In this document: positions 26,287-34,674 of the stretch, one piece after another | How positions within the stretch are numbered: position 1 is the first letter of the stretch | How the letters are laid out: each line of letters starts with the position of its first letter | Made by a program: the position numbers and the translations under genes | NCBI RefSeq assembly: GCF_009939225.1 | Contig: NZ_JAACJR010000008.1 | Span: forward strand, 1,299,107 to 1,363,106 | DNA length: 64,000 nucleotides | Direction: 5' to 3' | From: Sediminibacterium soli | Lineage (GTDB): Bacteria > Bacteroidota > Bacteroidia > Chitinophagales > Chitinophagaceae | Notes under the pieces: generated by a model | The model's input: only the letters and a program-made list of their open reading frames with translations | What the model was told of the DNA's origin: nothing | The model's database searches: none

Positions 26287-27327
26287 ATGAAAAAAGTACT
26301 GGTTACCGGCGGCTGCGGCTTTATCGGTTCGCATACCATCGTGGATCTGATCGAAAACGGGTTCGAGGTGATCTCGGCAGACGATAACTCGCGCTCTTCT
26401 GCCTATCCCCTGCTGGGCATAGAACAGATCACAGGTAAGAAGGTAAAGAACTACCAGGTTGACCTGAAGAATTTCGACGAAACCCTGGCCGTTTTCCAGG
26501 AGAATCCGGATATCGTTGGCGTGATCCATTTTGCCGCGTACAAAGCAGTGGGTGAATCGGTGGAAAAACCGCTGCTGTACTACGAGAATAACCTGTTTGG
26601 CCTGGTGAACCTGCTGAAATGCGTGCAGGAATTTTCGGTGCCGCATTTTGTTTTTTCTTCGTCCTGCACCGTATACGGCAACCCCGATGCCCTGCCTGTG
26701 GTAGAAACTTCCCCCATCAAAAAAGCAGAGTCGCCCTACGGCGCCACCAAGCAGATGGGTGAAGAGATCATCCGGAATTTTTCGGGCAGCGCACAAACCA
26801 GCTCCATACTGCTGCGTTATTTTAATCCCGTAGGCGCCCATCCAACGGCCATTATCGGCGAGCAGCCGCTGGGCAAACCACAGAACCTGGTACCCGCCAT
26901 CACCCAAACGGCGATCGGTAAAATACCCAGGCTGGTGGTACATGGAAACGACTATCCCACCCGCGACGGCAGCTGTATACGCGACTATATTCATGTCTGC
27001 GATATTGCCAGCGCGCATACGCTTGCATTGCTGTACCTGATCGATCAAAGGAATGCATCGGCATGCGATGTGTTTAACCTGGGCACGGGCAACGGCGTAA
27101 GCGTGCTCGAAGCCATCCATGCTTTTGAAAAAGTAAGCGGCGTACAACTCAATTACGAGATCGGCCCGCGCCGGTCGGGTGATGTGGTTGCCGTTTATGC
27201 CAATAACGAGTTTGCCGTAAAAGGACTTAACTGGCAGATCAGGTACGATCTTGACGATATGATGCGCACGGCATGGAACTGGGAACTCAAGATCAGGAAA
27301 GCGGAAGAAGCGGTTAAAAGCAATTAG
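26287..27327 (+). CDS. galE: UDP-glucose 4-epimerase
   Basis: 346 residues. It interconverts UDP-glucose and UDP-galactose for galactose use and envelope sugars. The NAD-binding GGCGFIGSH is at residues 8-16, the catalytic pair is Y151 and K155 (SPYGATKQ), with the SSSCTVYG motif before it; the GalE-type YFNPVGAH and RDYIHVCDIA follow. Length is normal. A TATTTTG-like element sits just before the start. A long antisense frame covers it and is rejected as a gene. Confidence 0.95.
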   Translation: MKKVLVTGGCGFIGSHTIVDLIENGFEVISADDNSRSSAYPLLGIEQITGKKVKNYQVDLKNFDETLAVFQENPDIVGVIHFAAYKAVGESVEKPLLYYENNLFGLVNLLKCVQEFSVPHFVFSSSCTVYGNPDALPVVETSPIKKAESPYGATKQMGEEIIRNFSGSAQTSSILLRYFNPVGAHPTAIIGEQPLGKPQNLVPAITQTAIGKIPRLVVHGNDYPTRDGSCIRDYIHVCDIASAHTLALLYLIDQRNASACDVFNLGTGNGVSVLEAIHAFEKVSGVQLNYEIGPRRSGDVVAVYANNEFAVKGLNWQIRYDLDDMMRTAWNWELKIRKAEEAVKSN

Positions 27328-27373
27328 CGGCGGGAACAGACATTCACACTGCAACCTGCTACATGCCCGTGCA

Positions 27374-28072
27374 TTATTTTACAAGACCGTTGTAATAGGC
27401 AAACAGTTTTTTCAGGTCTTCTTCTTTTTTCAGCCTGAGGTTTCGCGCAGAGATAAATTTGCTGACCTCCTGTTGCTTTTCCGAAAAAATTCTCGGTGTG
27501 GTTTCGTTGCCTTTGCCAAGAGACATCATTCCTTTTTCGGCATTATAAGCATAATAAACAGCAACCTCGCTGAACCTGCGTACAATGGGGCCGCCCCCAT
27601 AAGCCGGTTTAACGTCTTCGTAGCTGATTTTACGGTATTTCAGTAACTGTATGGTGCCGGTGTCCAGCACTTCGTAGTAGTTGCCGGTGGTTTGTTTGTC
27701 GATATCGGGATAGCCACTCCTGAAAACAACGGTGCTCCCGGTATTGCCGCAGTCATGAAACCTGATGTAATCAATGGGTGTGAGCGCTTCCATCTCGCTG
27801 TCGCCGATTTTATAGATCAGCCGGCTCTCGCCGAGATTGAGTTTTACCCTGATATTCCGATAGCTTTTACCTCTGGCAACGGCAAGATCGGCGTAACAAT
27901 ATTCCTCATTGAAATAAGGCGTTCCCTCCGCGGTGTAAGCCGTTCTCAGGTAAAGCGGGTTGCCGGATACATCCTGCAGAAAACTGTTGTTTTCACTCAT
28001 GTAGGCCAGCTGGGCCCGGACGCAGGTCAGGGAAAGCAGGAAACAGATAGAAACAGCTACCAGGTATTTCAT
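27374..28072 (-). CDS. exported protein of unknown function
   Basis: 232 residues, not recognised. A signal peptide (MKYLVAVSICFLLSLTCVRA) is followed by strand-rich sequence with YRNIRVKLNLGESRLIYKIGD, which looks like an anti-parallel beta structure, then a lysine-rich helical tail (NLRLKKEEDLKKLF). No catalytic motif is seen. It converges with galE and is 42 bp from prfA, with its start just after that gene's stop region (same strand). Confidence 0.8.
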   Translation of the reverse strand: MKYLVAVSICFLLSLTCVRAQLAYMSENNSFLQDVSGNPLYLRTAYTAEGTPYFNEEYCYADLAVARGKSYRNIRVKLNLGESRLIYKIGDSEMEALTPIDYIRFHDCGNTGSTVVFRSGYPDIDKQTTGNYYEVLDTGTIQLLKYRKISYEDVKPAYGGGPIVRRFSEVAVYYAYNAEKGMMSLGKGNETTPRIFSEKQQEVSKFISARNLRLKKEEDLKKLFAYYNGLVK

Positions 28073-28114
28073 CGTATATGTCTGTTCCTACAAGATACAA
28101 ATTAAACCGGATCG

Positions 28115-29179
28115 CTATTGGCTGGTCAGCATTTTCTCGGCGTTCTCCGCCACCTGCAGCGCTTCGATGAACTCGTCTATTTCGCCACCCACCACGGCAT
28201 CGAGGTTATAGGAGGTAAGACCGATGCGGTGGTCTGTTACCCGCCCCTGCGGCCAGTTATAGGTTCTGATCTTGGCGCTTCTGTCGCCGGTGCTCACCAA
28301 AGTTTTCCGCCTGCTGGCGATCTCTTCCTCCTGTTTGCGAACCTGCTCCTCATAAAGCCTTGTGCGAAGCATTACCATCGCTTTTTCGCGGTTGCCGAGC
28401 TGTGAGCGCTCTGTCTGGCACACCACCGTAACACCGGTGGGTATATGCGTAAGGAATACCTTGGTCTCCACTTTGTTTACGTTCTGTCCGCCCGCACCGC
28501 CGCTTCGGGCCGTTTCCATTTTTACATCGCTTTCCTTCAGTTCAAAGTCAACTTCCTCCGCCTCGGGCATAACGGCAACCGTGGCGGCCGAGGTATGTAC
28601 GCGGCCCTGCGTTTCGGTTGCGGGCACACGCTGTACGCGGTGAACGCCGCTCTCGAATTTGAGTGTTCCGTATACATCTTCGCCCGTTACTTCCACCACC
28701 ACTTCCTTGTATCCGCCCACGGTGCCTTCGCTTTCGCTCACAACGGCTGTTTTCCAGCCTTTGCGTGCGCAGTAACGCAGGTACATGCCAAGCAGATCGC
28801 CGGCAAACAAACTGGCTTCATCGCCGCCCGTACCGGCGCGTATTTCAAGGATGGCATTCTTATCGTCCTGCGGGTCTTTGGGTATCAGCAGTTTGGTCAG
28901 TTCACTCTCCAGTATCGTTTTCCGCTCTTCCAGTGCAGGCAGTTCCATCTTGGCCAGTTCGCGCATATCCTCATCGGTGCCATGCTGCGCCTCCTTGGCG
29001 AATTCGTAATCGCCCATCACTTTTTTATACTCCTCGTAGGGCCGTACGATCTTCTCCAGCTGCCTGTATTCCTTGCTGTAGGCACCAAACTCCTTCTGTT
29101 TATTGATGATTTCGGGATTGGTCAGTGCAATACCCACCTGGTCAAACCTTGCTTTTATCGCGTCAAGCTTATCGAGCAT
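28115..29179 (-). CDS. prfA: peptide chain release factor 1
   Basis: 354 residues. RF1 ends translation at UAA and UAG. The catalytic GGQ is in [15 protein letters not shown], and the stop-codon recognition PAT tripeptide is in [18 protein letters not shown]. The C-terminal [13 protein letters not shown] is typical. I choose the ATG at 29179 ([12 protein letters not shown]): a TAATTTTG box lies 18 bp upstream and overlaps the alternative start at 29200. Confidence 0.96.
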   Translation of the reverse strand: MLDKLDAIKARFDQVGIALTNPEIINKQKEFGAYSKEYRQLEKIVRPYEEYKKVMGDYEFAKEAQHGTDEDMRELAKMELPALEERKTILESELTKLLIPKDPQDDKNAILEIRAGTGGDEASLFAGDLLGMYLRYCARKGWKTAVVSESEGTVGGYKEVVVEVTGEDVYGTLKFESGVHRVQRVPATETQGRVHTSAATVAVMPEAEEVDFELKESDVKMETARSGGAGGQNVNKVETKVFLTHIPTGVTVVCQTERSQLGNREKAMVMLRTRLYEEQVRKQEEEIASRRKTLVSTGDRSAKIRTYNWPQGRVTDHRIGLTSYNLDAVVGGEIDEFIEALQVAENAEKMLTSQ

Positions 29180-29197
29180 ATCGATTTTTTGAGGATG

Positions 29198-29205
29198 CAA
29201 AATTA
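29198..29205 (-). promoter_or_regulatory. -7 box TAATTTTG for prfA
   Basis: Perfect TAnnTTTG match 18 bp before the ATG at 29179. Confidence 0.6.
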
Positions 29206-29330
29206 CGGTTTTCCAGGGTTTTCAACGGGTTTCCCCTCACCCTGTCTCACCATGTATATACCGAAGAAGGCCATTTAGTTAGGCCGGATTAGTTTGTTGA
29301 AGTATCTTGATGATCCATAAACTGCCCGCT

Positions 29331-30893
29331 ATGCGTTTGCTGTATGCCGCTGTTTTTTTGCTTGTATCCTCTGCCGGTACCCGGGCCCAGACAGCCGATG
29401 TACTGATCCGCAACGGTAAAATACTGGACGGAACAGGCAACAGCTGGGTATATGGCGACATTGCCGTTAAAAACGGGAAGATCGCCGCCACGGGCAGGCT
29501 TGACAAATGGACCGCCACCAGGACCATCGATGCCGCCGGTCTGTTTGTTGCGCCGGGTTTTATCGATGTGCACACGCATATCGAGGACGATGAAAAAAGA
29601 AACCCCACCGCCGATAATTTTATTTACGATGGCGTAACCACCGTCATTACCGGCAACTGCGGCTCCTCGCGTGTTGATCTCGGCGCTTATTTTTCGATGC
29701 TCGACAGCCTGAAGACTTCCGTTAATATCGCATCGCTGATCGGTCATAACGATGTGCGCAAAGCGGTAATGGGCACCGCCAACCGCGATCCCGATGAACA
29801 GGAACTGCAGAAAATGGAAGCCATCGTTGAAAAGGCCATGAAAGACGGCGCGGTCGGGTTTTCCACCGGGCTGATCTATATACCGGGCACCTATTCCAAA
29901 ACAGCGGAAGTGGTGCGGCTGGCAAAAGCCGCCGCCAGGCATGGCGTATACGCCAGTCATATGCGCGACGAAGGCGACAGCGTCACGCAGGCCATTGAAG
30001 AAGCCCTGCACATCGGCCGCGAAGCAAACATGCCGGTGGAGATATCGCATTTTAAACTAAGCGGTCAGCAGAACTGGGGACGCAGCAGGGAAATCCTTCC
30101 CATGATCATCCGGGCAAGAGCGGAAGGTCTTGATGTAACGATAGATCAGTATCCCTATACCGCAAGCAGCACCTCGCTGAGCACGCTGCTGCCCGACTGG
30201 GTATTATCAGACGGCCAGGACTCAATCAAGGCAAGACTGGCCAGGCCCGAAGTGCGCAGACAGGTCAGCAACTATATGCTGAGACGTTTGCAGAAAAGAA
30301 GGCTGAAACATTTCAGTTACCCGGTGGTGGCCAGCTTTAGGGCAGACTCTGCACTGAACGGTAAGAGCATAGAGGAAGTTAACCTTATCAGGGGAAGAAA
30401 ACACAAAGCCAGGGAAGAGGCCGAAACGATCATACAGATGATGGAACAGGGCGGGGCCGGCATGGTATTTCATGGCATGAGCGACCAGGATGTAAAGAAC
30501 ATCATGCAGTACCCCTTCAATATGTTTGCCAGCGATGCCAGTATCCGCGTTTTCAATTCCGGCAATCCGCACCCGAGGGGTTATGGCACCAATGCCAGGG
30601 TGCTGGCCAAATATGTTCGTGAAGAAAAAGTATTGTCGCTTGAAGAAGCCATCCGCAGAATGACGTCCCTGCCCGCGCAGAAATTCCGCCTGGAACACCG
30701 GGGACTGCTTCGCGAAGGGTTTGCAGCGGACATTGTTGTGTTTGATGCAGCTAAAGTGACGGACCTGTCGACCTATGATCGTCCGCACCAGTATTCCACC
30801 GGCTTCCGCTATGTACTGGTAAACGGGAAAATAACGGTTGACCAGGAGAAGCATACCGGAACCCGGGCGGGAGAAGTGATTAGGGGGGAATGA
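29331..30893 (+). CDS. D-aminoacylase (N-acyl-D-amino-acid deacylase) family amidohydrolase
   Basis: 520 residues with a signal peptide ending near GTRAQ, so it acts outside the cytoplasm. Family enzymes release D-amino acids from N-acyl or, in some members, dipeptide-like substrates. Metal ligands: DVHTHIE (HxH), the NCG Cys motif ITGNCGSS, ASHMRDEGD, and FASDAS near 400. The ending REGFAADIVVFDAAKV is the amidohydrolase closing beta-sandwich. The ATG at 29331 is preferred to 29310 because a TATCTTG element at 29303-29309 would place transcription start after 29310. First of three hydrolase genes in an apparent operon. Confidence 0.9.
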   Translation: MRLLYAAVFLLVSSAGTRAQTADVLIRNGKILDGTGNSWVYGDIAVKNGKIAATGRLDKWTATRTIDAAGLFVAPGFIDVHTHIEDDEKRNPTADNFIYDGVTTVITGNCGSSRVDLGAYFSMLDSLKTSVNIASLIGHNDVRKAVMGTANRDPDEQELQKMEAIVEKAMKDGAVGFSTGLIYIPGTYSKTAEVVRLAKAAARHGVYASHMRDEGDSVTQAIEEALHIGREANMPVEISHFKLSGQQNWGRSREILPMIIRARAEGLDVTIDQYPYTASSTSLSTLLPDWVLSDGQDSIKARLARPEVRRQVSNYMLRRLQKRRLKHFSYPVVASFRADSALNGKSIEEVNLIRGRKHKAREEAETIIQMMEQGGAGMVFHGMSDQDVKNIMQYPFNMFASDASIRVFNSGNPHPRGYGTNARVLAKYVREEKVLSLEEAIRRMTSLPAQKFRLEHRGLLREGFAADIVVFDAAKVTDLSTYDRPHQYSTGFRYVLVNGKITVDQEKHTGTRAGEVIRGE

Positions 30894-30902
30894 GGACGGG
30901 AG

Positions 30903-30942
30903 ACTGAGTTGACGTGAGTTATCTGCAGTTGGTGGGAGTTGG
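30903..30942 (+). repeat. degenerate decamer array, 4 units, upstream of the dipeptidase gene
   Basis: Four period-10 units, of which CGTGAGTTAT (30913-30922) is a perfect CGTGAGTTNN; the others differ at two or three positions. It fills most of the 62-bp gap between the aminoacylase stop and the dipeptidase ATG. No inverted partner is near. Confidence 0.65.
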
Positions 30943-30955
30943 GAAAAATGGGGAT

Positions 30956-32128
30956 ATGTATAAAACAATATTTGTTCTGTTTATGCTTGGGGGGCGTGTG
31001 CTGGCACAGGATGCCGGGAAGCTGCACGGAAGGGCCATTGTTGTGGATTCGCATAACGATATTCTGACGGCCTGTATGGAAAAACACCTGAGCATGGACA
31101 AAGACCTGCGGGGAAAAACCCAATCCGATCTTGCGCGTTTTAAACAGGGCGGTGTGGACCTGCAGTTTTTTTCGATCTGGTGCGATGGCAATAAAGCCGA
31201 TCCTTTTGCCTGGGCAAACAGGGAAATGGATACACTGTATGCGGTGGCTGAGCGCAACCACGATAAACTGCTTATCGTAAAAAACCCGGCGCAGCTACAG
31301 GAGGCCATCAGGCTGAAGCGGGTGGCGGCCATGTTCGGCGTGGAGGGCGGGCATATGATCGAGAACGATGTGCATAAGCTGGAGCAGTTATACGAACGCG
31401 GCATGCGCTACCTCACACTTACCTGGAACAATTCCAATGCATGGGCCACTTCGGCAATGGATGAAACAAACAAAGCGGACAGTCTTGGTAAAACACACAA
31501 AGGACTCACCGATGCCGGCAAACAGATCATCAGGCGTATGAACGAGCTGGGTGTAATGGTGGATGTTTCGCATGTTGGCGAACAGACTTTCCGGGATGCG
31601 CTGGCGGTAACCACCAAACCCGTTATCGCCTCGCACAGCAATGCGTACAGTCTCTGCCCTGTTTTCCGCAACCTGAAAGACGACCAGATCCGCGCCATAG
31701 GCAGAAACGGCGGCGTGATACAATTGAATTTTTATTCCGGTTTTGTGGACAGCAGTTTCAAAACCAAGGAACGCGCATTTGTTGCAAGGCACAGGACCGA
31801 GATAGATTCGCTCACAAAAACAGGTATGCAATACGAGTATGCGGTTACCACCATTTCGGATACATATTCTTCGGAAGTGACGGCAGCAAGACCACCGATG
31901 GGTATGTTGCTGGACCATCTCGATTATATCGTACAACTGGCGGGTGTTGACCATGTTGGGCTGGGCTCCGATTTTGACGGCATCAATTCCTCACCGCAGC
32001 AGCTGGACGATGTTACTTCCTACCCACTGATCACAAAAGCCCTGCTGGAACGCGGCTACAGCAAACGCGATGTGAAAAAGATCATGGGCGGCAATTTTCT
32101 GCGTGTACTCAAAGCCAATCAACCCTGA
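30956..32128 (+). CDS. membrane dipeptidase, peptidase family M19
   Basis: 390 residues with a signal peptide (MYKTIFVLFMLGGRVLAQ). M19 enzymes are zinc dipeptidases, many of which accept a D-residue at the C-terminal side. Zinc ligands: VVDSHNDIL (HxD), the bridging Glu in GVEGGH, DVSHVG and IASHSN, and the LGSDFDG Asp. The ATG at 30956 gives a normal signal peptide; the frame from 30914 would run through the decamer array. Its stop is 6 bp from the next start, so the operon with the penicillin acylase is firm. Confidence 0.92.
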   Translation: MYKTIFVLFMLGGRVLAQDAGKLHGRAIVVDSHNDILTACMEKHLSMDKDLRGKTQSDLARFKQGGVDLQFFSIWCDGNKADPFAWANREMDTLYAVAERNHDKLLIVKNPAQLQEAIRLKRVAAMFGVEGGHMIENDVHKLEQLYERGMRYLTLTWNNSNAWATSAMDETNKADSLGKTHKGLTDAGKQIIRRMNELGVMVDVSHVGEQTFRDALAVTTKPVIASHSNAYSLCPVFRNLKDDQIRAIGRNGGVIQLNFYSGFVDSSFKTKERAFVARHRTEIDSLTKTGMQYEYAVTTISDTYSSEVTAARPPMGMLLDHLDYIVQLAGVDHVGLGSDFDGINSSPQQLDDVTSYPLITKALLERGYSKRDVKKIMGGNFLRVLKANQP

Positions 32129-32134
32129 TTTACC

Positions 32135-34384
32135 ATGAAACAACCGTCTTGTTCTCTGCCTCTGTCGGTCCCGCTTTTTTTCCGTGCCGGTATTCTGCGG
32201 AACGTAGTGATTGCGCTGCCCATTCTGTTAGGTGCGTTTGCATCGGGCGCCCAGCCGTTCTCTCCGCAGGAGATCGCCAGATGGAAAAAGCAGGCCCGCC
32301 AGATTACCATCATCCGGGATAACTGGGGCATTCCGCATATTTACGGCAAGACCGATGCCGACGCCGTATTTGGTTTGCTGTATGCGCAATGTGAAGATGA
32401 TTTTAAGCGGGTGGAGATGAACTATATTGAAAAACTGGGCAGGACAGCAGAGGTAAAAGGCGAGTCTGAACTGTATAACGACCTGCTCATACGGATGGTC
32501 ATCGATTCGAGCGAAGCGATAAAAGATTACCGGAACAGTCCGGGCTGGTTAAGAAAGCTGATGGACGCCTATGCAGACGGTATCAACTACTATCTCCATA
32601 CCCATCCCGCCACCAAACCCGCGCTGCTGAAACGTTTTCAGCCATGGTATGCACTTCTGTGGACAGACGGCAGCATCGGCGCCATCGATGTGGCGGGCAT
32701 CAGCGTAAACGAACTGCGCAGTTTTTATGGCACTGCCCCGGGTATCACCGCTTTAACAAAACCGGTCGAGTTTGATCCTTTACCCGGCGGCTCAAACGGA
32801 TTTGCGATCGCCCCGGCCAGAACGGCATCGGGCAACGCCATCCTGTATATCAACCCGCATGTTACTTTTTATTTCCGTCCCGAAGTGGCAGTACAGAGCG
32901 AGGAAGGGTTGCATGCCTACGGCGCCGTGACCTGGGGCCAGTTTTTTGTGTACCAGGGATTCAATGAACACTGCGGCTGGATGCATACCTCGAGTTACAG
33001 CGATGTGGCGGATGCATACAGCGAGAAAGTGATACAGAAAAACGGCGCTTTTTTTTATGAATACGATAAGCAGCTGAAACCCGTTAGACAAAAAACAATA
33101 ACAGTAAAATATCTTTCCAACGGTCGGCTGGTATCCAAAGACATTACCACCTATTACACGCATCATGGACCGGTTATGGCCAAACGCAACGGGCAATGGA
33201 TATCTGTCAGGGCAAACAACAGGGATATCAAAGGTTTGATACAATCCTGGCAGCGAACCAAGGCCACCAGCCTGGAAGCGTTCACCAAAACCATGGAACT
33301 GCTCGCAAATACCTCCAACAATACGGTATACGCAGACGATAAAGGCAATATCGGTTACTGGCACGGCAACTTTATGCCAAAACGGGATCCGAAACTGAAC
33401 TGGACAAAACCTGTTGACGGCAGCACCAGCGCCACCGAATGGAAGGGCCTGCACTCACTGAAAGAGTTGATACAGGTGCATAATCCATCATCGGGCTGGA
33501 TACAGAACTGCAACTCCACTCCCTTTACCGTTTCGGGAAGCAGCAGTCCGAAGAAAGGAGATTTCCCTGTGTATATGGCCCCTGCCGGGGAGAATTTCCG
33601 TGGCGTGAATGCCGCTAAACTGCTCGCAGAAAACAAGGGCTATACGATCGATAAAACAATTCACACAGGCTATGATACCCATCTGGCCGCATTTGATGTA
33701 CTGGTGCCCGCATTGCTGAAAGCATACGAAACGAATACAACCGATACAGCCTACCGGTTGCTGGCCGAACCGATAAAAACGCTTGCCGCCTGGGACAGGA
33801 ACAGCGCGGAAAATTCCATTGCCACCACATTGGCTGTTGAATGGGGACAAAAGATTTGGCCATTGGCACAACGCAGTAACGGCGATAACGATAACGCCGA
33901 CCAGGTTGAAAAAACACAGCGTTTTGCCGCCTCGGCAAATGCGCAAACCCTGCTGCAGCCGTTGCTTGCCACCATCGATGAGCTTTCGAAAAAAATGGGC
34001 TCCTGGCAGATACCCTGGGGTGCTATCAACCGGTACCAGCGTTTGAGTGGAGATCTTACGGAAAAATTTGACGACGCAGAACCCAGCATATCCTGCGGTT
34101 TTGCCGCTTCCACCTGGGGATGCCTGCCATCGTTTGTAAGCCGTACCTATGCAGGAACCAATAAACGGTATGGATATAACGGCAACAGTTTTATCTGCGC
34201 GGTTGAATTCGGCAAAAAAATAAAGGCGAAATCATTGCTTGCGGGCGGAGAAAGCGGGGATATTACTTCCAAACATTTTGGCGACCAGGCAGAGATGTAT
34301 ACAAAAGGACGGTTTAAGGATGTATTGTTTTATAAAGAAGATGTGGTGAAACATGCGGAGAGAACCTATCATCCCGGGGAGTGA
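32135..34384 (+). CDS. penicillin acylase family Ntn hydrolase
   Basis: 749 residues, exported (hydrophobic segment about 20-40 after a basic start). The family self-cleaves and uses the freed N-terminal Ser to hydrolyse acyl amides: beta-lactam side chains, acyl-homoserine lactones or other N-acyl compounds. The predicted nucleophile is Ser220 in PGGSNGFAIAP, with INPHVTF after it matching the DPHL region. The N-terminal alpha-subunit part has DNWGIPHIYGKTDADAVFGLLYAQ. Substrate is open; the two upstream peptide/acylamide hydrolases suggest scavenging of acylated or D-residue peptides. Confidence 0.9.
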   Translation: MKQPSCSLPLSVPLFFRAGILRNVVIALPILLGAFASGAQPFSPQEIARWKKQARQITIIRDNWGIPHIYGKTDADAVFGLLYAQCEDDFKRVEMNYIEKLGRTAEVKGESELYNDLLIRMVIDSSEAIKDYRNSPGWLRKLMDAYADGINYYLHTHPATKPALLKRFQPWYALLWTDGSIGAIDVAGISVNELRSFYGTAPGITALTKPVEFDPLPGGSNGFAIAPARTASGNAILYINPHVTFYFRPEVAVQSEEGLHAYGAVTWGQFFVYQGFNEHCGWMHTSSYSDVADAYSEKVIQKNGAFFYEYDKQLKPVRQKTITVKYLSNGRLVSKDITTYYTHHGPVMAKRNGQWISVRANNRDIKGLIQSWQRTKATSLEAFTKTMELLANTSNNTVYADDKGNIGYWHGNFMPKRDPKLNWTKPVDGSTSATEWKGLHSLKELIQVHNPSSGWIQNCNSTPFTVSGSSSPKKGDFPVYMAPAGENFRGVNAAKLLAENKGYTIDKTIHTGYDTHLAAFDVLVPALLKAYETNTTDTAYRLLAEPIKTLAAWDRNSAENSIATTLAVEWGQKIWPLAQRSNGDNDNADQVEKTQRFAASANAQTLLQPLLATIDELSKKMGSWQIPWGAINRYQRLSGDLTEKFDDAEPSISCGFAASTWGCLPSFVSRTYAGTNKRYGYNGNSFICAVEFGKKIKAKSLLAGGESGDITSKHFGDQAEMYTKGRFKDVLFYKEDVVKHAERTYHPGE

Positions 34385-34674
34385 GTATGCCGGATCTGCG
34401 GATCGGCATACCTGATAGGTGACGTTCCGTGCAGATGGGGAAGACAGAGACACGGACTCAACACAGAGGCACGGAGGTACAGAGGAACACGGAGAAAAAT
34501 CTCTGTGCAACGCTGTATCTCCGTGACTCTGTGTTAAAAAACGCTCAACCCTGTGGCAAATACGCTATTTCGCCACCTGCAGCCGGAGGGTTTTACGAAG
34601 TGAGGTGTGAGAGGACAGAGACACGGGTCAACACAGAGGCACAGAGATACAGAGGAACACGGAGGGAGAACCTG
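34385..34674. repeat. 290-bp intergenic region with direct and inverted copies of an ACAGAG-rich repeat
   Basis: Direct repeats of about 52 bp lie at 34443-34494 and 34614-34664. A 23-bp arm (34460-34482) also has an inverted partner at 34513-34535 with two mismatches, giving a hairpin with a 30-nt loop. The core unit is CACAGAGGCAC. No gene is here. The region separates the penicillin acylase from the convergent metalloprotease. Confidence 0.85.

Noticed and set aside
26251..27354. A 367-codon open frame antisense to galE
   Set aside because: It mirrors the codon pattern of galE, has no recognisable protein motif, and galE on the other strand is complete with all catalytic residues.
29310..29330. 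ATG at 29310 as the start of the D-aminoacylase gene
   Set aside because: A TATCTTG element overlaps it; the next ATG at 29331 gives a clean signal peptide. The choice changes only seven residues.
32135..34384. Calling the penicillin acylase a quorum-quenching enzyme
   Set aside because: Family motifs do not separate acyl-homoserine lactone, penicillin and other substrates; context gives no support.
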